From positions 372,001 through 436,000 of the forward strand of contig DFBJ01000012.1 of the NCBI GenBank assembly GCA_002366565.1: 64,000 nucleotides of DNA, written 5' to 3'. A program made the position numbers and the translations under genes. The notes beneath the pieces are model-generated. The model saw only the letters and a program-made list of their open reading frames with translations, made no database searches and had not been told where the DNA came from. Positions 42,101 to 50,151 of the stretch are shown here, piece after piece; position 1 is the stretch's first letter, and each line of letters starts with the position of its first letter. Source of the stretch: Bacteriovoracaceae bacterium UBA3083. Its GTDB lineage: Bacteria; Bdellovibrionota; Bacteriovoracia; Bacteriovoracales; Bacteriovoracaceae.

Positions 42101-44530
42101 TTTTACTATAATATTTAAATGAACAACACCAAATGCTTCAGCACCAGATGAATCACTCACTTTATATTCGAGAGTAGCTGCGGCAGAGGTAGCACCGGCT
42201 AAAGTAACTGTACCTACAGTTGCCAGAGTCCCACCTGAAATAAGAGAAGTCATATCGACAAGTTCACTTGCATATGGATCTGCATCAATAGCATTATAAA
42301 TATCAGTTAAAGTTGATAATCCTGAATCAATATATACATTGATATTGATATCACTAGTTGAGCTACTATCAACTGATACATACGTACCTAGTACATCAGA
42401 AAGCGTAGAGTCTTGGATGATGATATCAACACCATTCATAAACTCACCTGCATGTTTAGCATCAAATTGAATACTACCAGCTCCAACCACGTAAGTTATT
42501 GTAGCCTTAGTTGCAACACCATTAACATTTCCATCAGTAGGAGTATATGTACAGTCTGCACCTTGAAGTAAAGTCGTTCCTGAAACACATCCAGAAAGAG
42601 TCGCTCCACCGAGAACACTTAATAATTCGTAATTTAAAGTATCTCCATCAAGGTCAATTCCTAAACTTGCAGAACTATCTGAAAGATTAAAAATATAACT
42701 ATCAGGGGTTGCAGTATCAGATTCAGTACCGATATCAATGGCCACACTCTTAGCAAATGGAACATCATTTACACTATTAACTGTAACGGCTTCTAGCTTA
42801 CTTGCTGTAGTTTGAACTCCGGCCGTCCCATTATTTGAAATCGTCCAAGAAAAAAGAGCAATTCCTGTAAAGTTCTCAGCTGGAGTTAAGTCAACATCAC
42901 AGTATAACTCACCTACTGGACAAGAACATGCAGAGCTAACAACAAGGTCACTTGTTGAAGGAGTAACTGTACAAGCAGTTGCTGTATCGCCCTCAGAATC
43001 AGTTATAGATAATCTTATCGTTTGAGTAGTATCTTCAGTAAAAATAAGTGAAGCTGAAGGTGTTGTTACACCAACTGGAGGATCATCTTGGCTAAAGACA
43101 TCAATTGTTGCTCTACCGGAGTGAACACTTGTAGTCTGTCCATCGTTCACTTTATAAGTAAATGTATCAAATGGAGCTACTCCACCAGAAAGTGACTGCT
43201 CAGAAGCTATTTCGACAGTATCATTTATACCGTTTGTAGCAGAAGCTGTAACAATTGCTGATGCAAACATATCATTATTAACAGCACTTATAACGTCATT
43301 AATTAACGTAACTTCATTCTCAATATAGATAGTAATATCTCTATTATCGACAACAATATCAACATTACTTCCAGTATTTAAAAGAGGCTGAGCGACTATC
43401 GTTACCGTAATATCATCACCTAAAGAGCCAACAACATTAGAAGTAAAAATTAAGTTATTTGTAGCATTAGTAGTAGGTATGGTAAGAGAACTCTCTTTAG
43501 AAATTGCAAAAGCTACACCAGCATCATTATCTGTTGGAGTATATAAGCAAGTTCTATCAGTGCTTGATGATCCATCACTAGATAAGGCACAGCCTGTAAT
43601 TGTTCCATTCGTAGGGTTAGTTACAATTTCATAAGATAAAAATGGAGAAGTATCATCTTCAACATCTCTCCCAGCAGGAATAGTGAATGAAATAGGATTT
43701 GATGTAGTTGTTACACTTTCATTTCCAGTAATATAAATATCTGTCGCAACAGGAGCATCATTTACAGCTGATACGTTTACAAGGACTTGCTTTGTTACAG
43801 ATGTTCCATCTTCCTCATCAGAGATATTATAAGAAACTCCATATGAACCATTAGCATTTTCATCTAAAATAATTTCGGAAGTACACTCACCTGCTGCACA
43901 GTAACATCTATTTTCAATCCAATCTTTCTTGACTAATAATTCAGAATTAGAGTTTTTTGCAGATTCTCCATAAAACTGAACAACTGGAGATGCACTAAAT
44001 GCTTCACAAAAATCAGTCAAAGTCTTAATTCTAGTAGTAAGTAAGTTAAGTGCTGCAAGCATTCCAGAAGTTGTATCTGTAGAATAAATACCATCCCTTG
44101 CACTTTGGACTTGGGTTACCATTCCAAGTGCTGTGGCGCTGTCTGCAGGATAAGTAGTACTGTTAATTGAAGTTGCACATTGAGTTGCAAGGTTTACAGT
44201 GTCAGAAACATCAGTAGGTATAGAATTAAAAATAGGAGATCTTACTTCAAAGTCAGTCTCTGTATCAAAGACCTGGCAATTTGCAGCTTCATCACTATTA
44301 TCATCAGTGTATTGTAAGATGAAAGTTGTTGCAGGATCATCTTCACTTAAGTTAACAGTGTTAAGTGTAGATGTTGGAGCCTTTCCAAAATTGACGCATT
44401 TTTGGCTTAACTTATCAAATGAAGTCCCCGTCGCACAGGTAGGATTTTTCCCACTCTTCTCAGCTACGCAAGAAGAAATTAGTCCAAGGACTAATAGTGC
44501 AAATAGATTTTTTAACCAAGTTCTCGTCAT
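39107..44530 (-). CDS. Giant cadherin/FN3/FGE-like surface lipoprotein
   Basis: An 1807-residue protein with lipobox LISSC (Cys21). The N-terminal 250 residues have Cys pairs. From about 250 to 810 there are cadherin-like/tandem-95-type repeats (VNDAPVA near 257, QDDPPVG near 482, VNDVPFA near 587) ending in Asp-rich linkers. Two of these repeats carry inserts of about 95 residues (about 358-450 and 684-780) with the pattern of the hook-IN/phage-tail-type repeat. A fibronectin-III-like domain follows near 1200 (VELRW, SGYNVFRR, YFYEVVPV), and the last 400 residues resemble an FGE-sulfatase/SUMF domain (GNVNEWSSD, VGFRCVFP). It is probably a large adhesin or sugar-binding surface protein. Confidence 0.75.
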   Translation of the reverse strand: MTRTWLKNLFALLVLGLISSCVAEKSGKNPTCATGTSFDKLSQKCVNFGKAPTSTLNTVNLSEDDPATTFILQYTDDNSDEAANCQVFDTETDFEVRSPIFNSIPTDVSDTVNLATQCATSINSTTYPADSATALGMVTQVQSARDGIYSTDTTSGMLAALNLLTTRIKTLTDFCEAFSASPVVQFYGESAKNSNSELLVKKDWIENRCYCAAGECTSEIILDENANGSYGVSYNISDEEDGTSVTKQVLVNVSAVNDAPVATDIYITGNESVTTTSNPISFTIPAGRDVEDDTSPFLSYEIVTNPTNGTITGCALSSDGSSSTDRTCLYTPTDNDAGVAFAISKESSLTIPTTNATNNLIFTSNVVGSLGDDITVTIVAQPLLNTGSNVDIVVDNRDITIYIENEVTLINDVISAVNNDMFASAIVTASATNGINDTVEIASEQSLSGGVAPFDTFTYKVNDGQTTSVHSGRATIDVFSQDDPPVGVTTPSASLIFTEDTTQTIRLSITDSEGDTATACTVTPSTSDLVVSSACSCPVGELYCDVDLTPAENFTGIALFSWTISNNGTAGVQTTASKLEAVTVNSVNDVPFAKSVAIDIGTESDTATPDSYIFNLSDSSASLGIDLDGDTLNYELLSVLGGATLSGCVSGTTLLQGADCTYTPTDGNVNGVATKATITYVVGAGSIQFDAKHAGEFMNGVDIIIQDSTLSDVLGTYVSVDSSSTSDININVYIDSGLSTLTDIYNAIDADPYASELVDMTSLISGGTLATVGTVTLAGATSAAATLEYKVSDSSGAEAFGVVHLNIIVKDDSPVICPYSDFVDAPECGLAGCLGTTSPVSNITPKSAGILYYDKGSAVCYRSTGISSSSDWEIVTDYTSIIEKKVVNQNGYFEIDNIRIDEGGADTVEDADTISITDITIADGGLGLIPRKSANIQVFYDGSSVALTPAVPGTGVPMTGTLPDGAASSDDLPVKVKIIPSDGVTGTAVVTITFSDGTNEADLSIPVEITDVAIQHKGWANIIAMGPKVDKSGNVKDADYVCNYSETKCDSGESCSGVSVPTANVSADEVNAIYYEEPSVSKPNGQCYYATATGTSSWVAFDSYCNMTASYYDSACSDATCLDSAPPANEPENLNTFFTDLQYDSVNGIAQTTCYRSIGRALPSGSSLSPAQIANSWQEYKGTGSVELRWNTMVLTGSGTISGYNVFRRLPLEDFDYKRPINKDLIAATTQEYIDNSTNSTFGPIPNTVYFYEVVPVVSTGTPAENIQIRSSDFEKIVLRVLVPGQNKTLVPRDIVNITQCDKLLDSSGSGSNYEYDSSLNTFTCPYEGPGDTGSVSGSTVYDFGRDLIVDRYEAGCPYTKSNEAIESCPTGLSNVATSGSCIGTVDPTVADGGGAITFSSPANQVYYNRSSGKCFQHDGATWNEFDTLSSLRLATLADRYQNAELPPIVYTSQDTANNFCAETATEAILGICNVGGTFSIDAGTGRCSDSTGGAYENYNNISGRLPSRKEQVAYSDWDLTEVSDSIANTREGGLSLNSNSKCNTSSANGLESYYTDSVTPISNTLFTLPGTLSSGIRSLMTGSSETELCVSKYGVQDSIGNVNEWSSDRLYCDNELCGGVASTVTPGGAVDPDYIGNGDDDFYPADGNNATFTRYVFNGVTGPCIDTDVDGTCDGYLTNWIFDQKSNGASRFFTPMGLPAVTTYISDNPGEFVNNFFEQIGISSGITSTKLHDDTIVVEQIRLDATQNAANASGLAGLTTGGSYLTSNGAGTYHLEMIAVDDPAYNTRVDVGFRCVFPVTSTNYVE

Positions 44531-44794
44531 AATCTTCCCAATACTCTGACCAACTTATCGAAACTTATGGGTTAATCTTTAAGAAAATATCTACTATCTT
44601 CAATTTTGAGCTATAAGGAGGGCTTTCAAACTCTTTGTGAGCGATTTATTATAAAATCTAAGACTTAGGCCTATTCACAAGGACTAAAACACTCAACTAA
44701 TTATGGTATTCCTGCCAACTTTTTGTGCTATTTCACAATAAAGGTACCCATTACCTATTTGCTCAATTACTAGTAGACCTTTACAATATTAATA

Positions 44795-45697
44795 ATGATT
44801 AAATACATACTTATATTTTTCCTATCAATTTCAAGTTCCATAGCAATTGCAAATGAGAACTTAGTTATTGTTCAGTCTGTTTCAAATACAAAGAAAACAT
44901 TTGTGGTTCGAAAAGGAAGGGACTTTGGTATTTCCAAAGGACAAGTCTCTCTATTCTCTACAACCGATATTTCTTTTACCGCAAGGGCAACAGAAGTTAC
45001 GAGATACTACTCTCTTTGGTCTTTGATTGATAAAGAGGCCATTGTTCCATTCAAACAAGATGAAGTTGTCACTTATACTTCTTCGATTGAAAGAATCTGG
45101 AGTGAAGTAGCATTAACAAAACTTAGAGAAGTAGAAACAAAGCAACAAGAAAGTTACCTTAGAAATATTGTAGGTAATTACATCTCTATTAGGGCCTCAT
45201 GGGGTAAGTCGTTATCTCAGTCGACATCTGAAGTCTCTGCAGAATCTTTAGATTCAAGAACAACATTACATTTTGAGGCCACTTATTCAAAGAGGATGAA
45301 TAGACATTTAGAATTTGGTGGTGGAATAAGAATAGATAGTGATACCGCTATAGGTTCAAATCCAGAAAGAACAATTCCTTCAACACGAAATTTTTTGATT
45401 GCGGATATAACTTACCACTTCAATCAATTTAGAAACTCTAATGCTCATATCTACTCAGGTCTTGGAGCAGGAATAGGAGTATCATCTACAGAAGTTGGAG
45501 ATAGTACCAAAACTGGTAGTGCGACTCTCCTACCTTACTTTAGACTTGGCTATGAAACTTCTCCCGAGAAAACTAAGTATTCATTCATGGCCGAAGTACA
45601 AATTGAAAGTATTGTTGTAGACGAAACATTTACTACGGGTGATGAACAGTCTACTGGTATTGTGAATTCAAAATTTGCGGTAGGTGTAAAGTTTTAA
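44795..45697 (+). CDS. Outer-membrane beta-barrel-like protein
   Basis: A 300-residue protein with a signal peptide (ends AIA). The N-terminal 100 residues are a soluble domain (FVVRKGRDFGISKGQ), then a predicted barrel of about 180 residues with alternating strands (HLEFGGGIRID, LIADITYHF, LLPYFRLGY) and a C-terminal Phe (FAVGVKF), typical of outer-membrane barrels. No named family was recognised. It is a single gene in front of a convergent terminator-like hairpin. Confidence 0.65.
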   Translation: MIKYILIFFLSISSSIAIANENLVIVQSVSNTKKTFVVRKGRDFGISKGQVSLFSTTDISFTARATEVTRYYSLWSLIDKEAIVPFKQDEVVTYTSSIERIWSEVALTKLREVETKQQESYLRNIVGNYISIRASWGKSLSQSTSEVSAESLDSRTTLHFEATYSKRMNRHLEFGGGIRIDSDTAIGSNPERTIPSTRNFLIADITYHFNQFRNSNAHIYSGLGAGIGVSSTEVGDSTKTGSATLLPYFRLGYETSPEKTKYSFMAEVQIESIVVDETFTTGDEQSTGIVNSKFAVGVKF

Positions 45698-45721
45698 GAG
45701 GATATAAGAACTACATCCTCT
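45697..45721. terminator. Weak convergent terminator
   Basis: A 7-bp AGAGGAT/ATCCTCT stem with an 11-base loop starts at the stop codon of the barrel gene and ends 22 bp before the stop of the convergent oxygenase gene. It is followed by CGTTT only, so its strength is uncertain. Confidence 0.45.
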
Positions 45722-45743
45722 CGTTTATAAAACTTCTTAAATA

Positions 45744-46691
45744 TTAATATAGTCCAATTTCTTTAAGTCTTTGAATTAGAAAGTCTCCTGCAGTGATATC
45801 AGCATATTTAGCTCCCTCTCCAACACAACTTGGTAAACATGATAATTCAGCTTTAGAATGTGGATGAACAAAGTATGGCATAGAGAATCTTCTAGAACCA
45901 TCACTTGTAGGGTTAACCACTCTGTGAGTTGTTGCAGGTAAGACATCATTAGTTAATCTACTCATCATATCACCAGTATCTACAACGATTTCACCAGGCT
46001 TAGAATCAACAGCAAGCCATGTTCCATCATGATCTAAAAGCTCAAGTCCTGATTCAGTTGCACCAACAAGCATTGTGATAAGGTTAATATCTTCATGAGC
46101 TGCTGCTCTAATTGAGTTCTGTGTATCTTCACCTTTTGTAGGAGGATAATGAATAGCTCTTAAGATAGAGTTTCCATCATGGATCATTTCATTAAAGAAG
46201 TTCGCCGGAACATCAAGACCACGTCCAATTGCTTCAAGTAAGATCCCAGATGTGATATCCATAGACTTATAAAGTTCTAAAAATGTTTCCTTAAATTCAG
46301 GAACTTCAGCTGGCCAAACATTCTCAGGATAAATACCTTTATATTGAGAAGTAGCAGCAAGCTCTCTTCCAACGTGCCAGAATTCTTTTAAGTCAGGGTT
46401 GTCGTTATTTTTAGCATGCTCAACTTTAAATGGAGTATATCCACGCTGACCGCCATTATCTCCAGCATACTTATTCTTAATCTCAGATGGTAGAGAATAG
46501 AACTCACTTAAAAATTCATAGGCCTTATCAACTTTTGCCTGATCTACAGTGTGATCCTTTAAAACAATGAAACCATAGTCTTTTAAACCAAGCATAATAT
46601 CGTCTACGAATTTAACTTGATCAGCAGATGATCCATTAACGTAACTTAGTAAACTTAACTCAGGGACTTTTCTTTCAGTACTTTGAACCAT
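45744..46691 (-). CDS. Isopenicillin N synthase-like 2OG-Fe(II) dioxygenase
   Basis: A 315-residue protein. Start chosen at ATG 46691 because GGAG lies seven bases upstream; an ATG at 46703 has no SD. It has the IPNS N-terminal DIOX_N region (DYGFIVLKDH, FYSLPSEIKNKY), then the iron site AHEDINLITML (His199, Asp201), the distal His256 in TTHRVVNP and the 2OG-binding RRFSMPYF. This subgroup is common in bacteria and includes oxidases of amino-acid-derived compounds; the substrate here is unknown. Neighbours give no pathway hint. Confidence 0.83.
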   Translation of the reverse strand: MVQSTERKVPELSLLSYVNGSSADQVKFVDDIMLGLKDYGFIVLKDHTVDQAKVDKAYEFLSEFYSLPSEIKNKYAGDNGGQRGYTPFKVEHAKNNDNPDLKEFWHVGRELAATSQYKGIYPENVWPAEVPEFKETFLELYKSMDITSGILLEAIGRGLDVPANFFNEMIHDGNSILRAIHYPPTKGEDTQNSIRAAAHEDINLITMLVGATESGLELLDHDGTWLAVDSKPGEIVVDTGDMMSRLTNDVLPATTHRVVNPTSDGSRRFSMPYFVHPHSKAELSCLPSCVGEGAKYADITAGDFLIQRLKEIGLY

Positions 46692-46874
46692 CTCTATCTC
46701 CATGCATGCTTAAATTATTTATAGTTAATTTATACAATAGTTGTAACTAAGAATAGCTACCCATGTCAAACACTGGTAAGTAATATGTACAAGGAAGTAG
46801 TCAAAGAAAAGCAATAAAATCAATACAATAGAACATTCTCTCTCAATAATTAGATACTAAGGATATCTTTTTAT

Positions 46875-47435
46875 CTAATCTATGATGATGTCTAAAGACT
46901 TTAAAAGGACAAGGGCCTCAGGCATTGAAAACTTCGCTTTTCGTATTTTAGAGTATCTTGAGTCAATGAAATAATCTACAGCTCCACGAAAGTCTGCATT
47001 TTCAAGGTTACTTTCATTAAAAACTGAGCCAGAGAGTTTTGAGTTTGAAAAATTAGAATGCATTAGCTTACTGCTGCTAAAGTCTACATCAGTGATAGAG
47101 CAATTCTTGAACACAGTACCTGATAAGTTTAAACCTTGAAAGACACTAAGGTTTAATAAGCAGTCCTCGAAAACAACATCACTAAATGTTTTAATTGAAC
47201 TCCAGTTAATACCTATCATTTTACAATCTTTAAATTTCACATCACGAAGAATTAGATTGGTTACTTGTACATTACTTAGATTACAATTATTAAATTGGCA
47301 CTCTATTAACTTAGAATTTCTAAATGATTCATTACAAAGATCAACTCTATGAAATTGGCAATCTTCAAACTCAGTGTCCTCAATGCTATTAGGTAAATCT
47401 TGAACGTACTCTTCACCTTCAAAGTATCTAATCAT
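46875..47435 (-). CDS. Pentapeptide-repeat protein (Qnr/McbG-like layout)
   Basis: A 186-residue protein built almost entirely of A(D/N)LxX-type pentapeptides (FEDCQF, FNNCNL, FKNCSI, FSSSKL, SNLENADF), giving a right-handed quadrilateral beta helix. Size, the Cys-rich first half and a break near residue 80 resemble Qnr/McbG proteins, which mimic DNA and bind gyrase, but most such proteins have unknown roles. It overlaps yggS by 4 bp and so is co-translated with a pyridoxal-phosphate homeostasis protein. Confidence 0.78.
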   Translation of the reverse strand: MIRYFEGEEYVQDLPNSIEDTEFEDCQFHRVDLCNESFRNSKLIECQFNNCNLSNVQVTNLILRDVKFKDCKMIGINWSSIKTFSDVVFEDCLLNLSVFQGLNLSGTVFKNCSITDVDFSSSKLMHSNFSNSKLSGSVFNESNLENADFRGAVDYFIDSRYSKIRKAKFSMPEALVLLKSLDIIID

Positions 47436-48151
47436 AGTTCATGACTTTTATAGAGAACAGATCCCACACGTATAAAATCGCTTCCTTCTTCAATAGCAAT
47501 CTTATAGTCACCGCTCATTCCCATAGATAGCTTCAGATCATGGACACCAAAGTCATCTTCGAGTCTTTGTTTAAATGTCTTTAACATTTTAAAACACTCT
47601 CTAGCATCGCCTTCAATATCATCTGTTCTAATTTTTCCCATTGTCATGAGACCGGCTAAATATATTCTTGAACCATGTTCATCTAAAAAGTGATTTATAG
47701 CACCAGCGAGCTTGTCATAATTTGTGAAGCCATACTTTTCATCCTCTCCAGAAGTATTCACCTGGAGAAAGATTCCAAGTTTATCACCTCTAAATTGTTC
47801 TTCTTTTGAAAGGATGGCCTCTAATAAGGAAAGGCTATCTACAGAGTGAATATACTTAAGGTTTGGAATTTTTAGAAGTCTGTTAATTTTATTAGATTGG
47901 AGGTGACCAATGAAATGCCAAGAAATATCCTGGATCCCTTTTTTCTCAAATTCAAGGGCCTTCTCTTGAAGATCAAGAACTCTACTCTCGCCAAATTCTC
48001 TATGACCAAGCTCATGAGAAATAAATATATCCTCAACAGGACTATACTTAGTAACAGCAACAACAGAAGTTTTATGTTCTTCTGTTGCTGACTCTTGAAT
48101 TTCTTTATTTAATTCTTTAAAGCGATTGTTAAGAAGGGCTTCTCTATTCAT
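47432..48151 (-). CDS. yggS: YggS/PROSC-type pyridoxal-phosphate homeostasis protein
   Basis: A 239-residue protein (start at ATG 48151, coupled to the preceding gene by an 8-bp overlap; the next ATG upstream is 13 codons earlier). Motifs: VVAVTKY with the PLP Lys, FGESRVLDLQEK, WHFIGHLQSNK and MTMGKIRTDD, and the C-terminal LSMGMSGDYKIAIEEGSDFIRVG. It binds PLP and buffers its free concentration and has no racemase activity in its family. Confidence 0.93.
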   Translation of the reverse strand: MNREALLNNRFKELNKEIQESATEEHKTSVVAVTKYSPVEDIFISHELGHREFGESRVLDLQEKALEFEKKGIQDISWHFIGHLQSNKINRLLKIPNLKYIHSVDSLSLLEAILSKEEQFRGDKLGIFLQVNTSGEDEKYGFTNYDKLAGAINHFLDEHGSRIYLAGLMTMGKIRTDDIEGDARECFKMLKTFKQRLEDDFGVHDLKLSMGMSGDYKIAIEEGSDFIRVGSVLYKSHEL

Positions 48152-48470
48152 TCTCTTCTGTAGCCTTTTTCTTGAAGGAGAACTTTGCATTCACTTCAAT
48201 ATCATATCCATCAAGAACATCTGCGATGACTTTCTTAGGGTCTACCTTATTAAGGTGTTGAGCGACTTCTTCACGAACAGAGTTCGAAAAGTCTTCTTTA
48301 GCAGTCTTTGCATTTTGGACAAGTCCAGACACAAGGTCTTTAGGTAGAGGTAAATCAGCAAGCATACTTTTAACAGTATCCTCTGTCATAAAAGCTGCTC
48401 CAACACCAATTGAAACCACTTTCTTTATTACATCGCCTAAAGGAGAATCTTTTTCATTCTTAGAAGTCAT
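48144..48470 (-). CDS. Unknown 108-residue helical protein
   Basis: A short Lys/Glu/Asp-rich protein. An early Gly/Ala-rich stretch (GVGAAFMTE) is followed by helices and the ending DIEVNAKFSFKKK. There is no signal peptide, membrane segment or cysteine. It resembles phasin-like or chaperone-binding helices only loosely and I assign no family. It sits between the SRPBCC gene (10 bp upstream) and yggS (8-bp overlap) in a minus-strand operon. Confidence 0.6.
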   Translation of the reverse strand: MTSKNEKDSPLGDVIKKVVSIGVGAAFMTEDTVKSMLADLPLPKDLVSGLVQNAKTAKEDFSNSVREEVAQHLNKVDPKKVIADVLDGYDIEVNAKFSFKKKATEENE

Positions 48471-48480
48471 ATCTACCTCA

Positions 48481-48906
48481 TTAATTAGATGCTGCTCTCT
48501 CTCTGTATGATTTCATCATAGCAGGTAGTGAACTGTCAGTTAGTTTACTAATGATTGATTTAGGAACAAATCCCTTAACGTCAACGTCAAGTGAATAAGT
48601 CACTTCAGTTTGCCCATTTCCAAGATCTACAAGTTCCCAAGATCCATTATTCTTTTTGAAAAGGTCACCACTTTCAAACTCCCATGATACAGAAGTTGGT
48701 TTTTGGTGAGAAAGACTTAAAATATATTTAAACTTCTTAATTAAGTTTAAACCATACTCAACTCTCGCTCCAGACTCTGTTTGCTCTAAAACATTTATAC
48801 TGCTTACTCCATCAACAAAGTCAGGGTAAGAGTTATAATCAACGATTACATTATATATTTTTTCAATTTCAACATCAAAAGTTTCAGTTCGACTTACACT
48901 TGCCAT
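48481..48906 (-). CDS. RatA/COQ10-type SRPBCC-domain protein
   Basis: A 141-residue protein with the single START-like domain of the COQ10/RatA group: VSRTETFDVEIEKIYNVI at the N-terminus, DYNSYPDFVDGV, a hydrophobic pocket strand set, and FVPKSIISKLTDSSLP near the end. Members bind ubiquinone-like lipids or act as ribosome association toxins (RatA); no RatB partner is visible. It lies 13 bp after glpX, in the same operon. Confidence 0.75.
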   Translation of the reverse strand: MASVSRTETFDVEIEKIYNVIVDYNSYPDFVDGVSSINVLEQTESGARVEYGLNLIKKFKYILSLSHQKPTSVSWEFESGDLFKKNNGSWELVDLGNGQTEVTYSLDVDVKGFVPKSIISKLTDSSLPAMMKSYRERAASN

Positions 48907-48919
48907 TTATCATCCTTTA

Positions 48920-49873
48920 TTAATAGCGTGGTTTAGTATCAAAATGGTGCTCAGCAGAGATATTTCTAATAGTCCCTGACTTACTTCTCATTACAATAGA
49001 ATGAGTTCTTGCACCCCATGGAGTAAATTGTACACCATCTAAGAAGTTTCCTGTAGTCACACCTGTTGCTACGAACATTACGTGCCCACTTGCAAGTTCT
49101 TCAATTGAGAATACTTTATTTATATCTTTAACGCCCATAGCGGCCGCTCTAACAACTTCTTCTTCATTTCTTGGTTGAAGGATTCCTTGGAAATCTCCAC
49201 CCATACATCTCAGTGCTGCAGCAGAGATTACACCCTCTGGTGCTCCACCTGTACCAAATAAAATGTCATTACCTGAATTTGGGTTACAACAAGCAATTGA
49301 AGCTGCAACATCACCATCACCAATTAACTGAATACGAGCACCTGTTGTTCTCACTTCTTCAATTAGATCGTAATGTCTCTCTCTATCTAGGATTACAGCT
49401 GTTAAATCTTGAATACGACATTTCTTAGCTTCAGCTAATCTCTTAAGGTTTTCCGTTGCTGTCTCATTGATATCAACGATTCCCTTTCCTTCTCTACCAA
49501 CAGCAATTTTCTTCATATATGTATCTGGAGCATTTAGGAGGTTACCTTTTTCTGCAATCGCCATAACAGAGATTGAGTTATAACCACCGTGAGCACAAAC
49601 AGTTGTTCCCTCTAAAGGATCAAGTGCTATTTCAAGCTCAGGACCGTTACCTGAACCAACTTTTTCACCGATGTAAAGCATAGGAGCTTCATCTCTTTCA
49701 CCTTCTCCGATAACTACAGTCGCTTGACACTCAACAGAGTCTAGCATTTGTCTCATAGCGTCTACAGCTGCTTGATCTGCTGCTTTTTCGTCTCCACGAC
49801 CCATCCATCTTGCCGATGCGATTGCGGCCATTTCAGTTACTCTTACAAATTCAAGTGCCAAATTTCTGTTCAT
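48920..49873 (-). CDS. glpX: Class II fructose-1,6-bisphosphatase
   Basis: A 317-residue GlpX-family enzyme of gluconeogenesis that hydrolyses fructose-1,6-bisphosphate to fructose-6-phosphate. Key stretches: GRGDEKAADQAAVDAMR, GEGERDEAPMLYIGE (Mg and substrate binding), LDPLEGTT, GDGDVAASIACCNP and FGTGGAPEGVISAAA. It is first in a five-gene operon and preceded by an SD (GAGG). A Ser/Thr-poor upstream region of about 280 bp separates it from the kinase gene. Confidence 0.96.
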   Translation of the reverse strand: MNRNLALEFVRVTEMAAIASARWMGRGDEKAADQAAVDAMRQMLDSVECQATVVIGEGERDEAPMLYIGEKVGSGNGPELEIALDPLEGTTVCAHGGYNSISVMAIAEKGNLLNAPDTYMKKIAVGREGKGIVDINETATENLKRLAEAKKCRIQDLTAVILDRERHYDLIEEVRTTGARIQLIGDGDVAASIACCNPNSGNDILFGTGGAPEGVISAAALRCMGGDFQGILQPRNEEEVVRAAAMGVKDINKVFSIEELASGHVMFVATGVTTGNFLDGVQFTPWGARTHSIVMRSKSGTIRNISAEHHFDTKPRY

Positions 49874-50151
49874 GCCTATGAGCTCCTCTAATAATAAAAT
49901 ATTAGTTTAAATAATAGATATTATTAGAAGTATAAGATCTTTAACATCAACTGAAAAGATTTTGTTCCGAGAATATCTGCGCTTTCAAAAGAGCTCCGCA
50001 CAAAATGCTATTTAGCGAGCATAAATAGTAGAAAATCTGGTAAAATTTCCAATTACAGGTTAAATCACTGAGCAAAAGACTAATGACTCACCGTATATAT
50101 TATTTAAAATAGAGATCAAGAATGATTTTCAAAAATAGTAGTTATATAAGA

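Noticed and set aside
44723..44738. TTGTG-CTATTT-CACAA inverted repeat before the barrel gene
   Set aside because: Only five base pairs and no supporting copy elsewhere.
46875..47435. Quinolone-resistance gene (qnr)
   Set aside because: The repeat protein shares the Qnr layout, but the sequence is not close enough to name it as a resistance gene and the operon context (yggS) suggests a housekeeping role.
50008..50028. CTATTTA-GCGAGCA-TAAATAG inverted repeat upstream of glpX
   Set aside because: A 7-bp AT-rich stem of this kind is expected by chance in an AT-rich genome; no T run or conserved neighbour supports a function.
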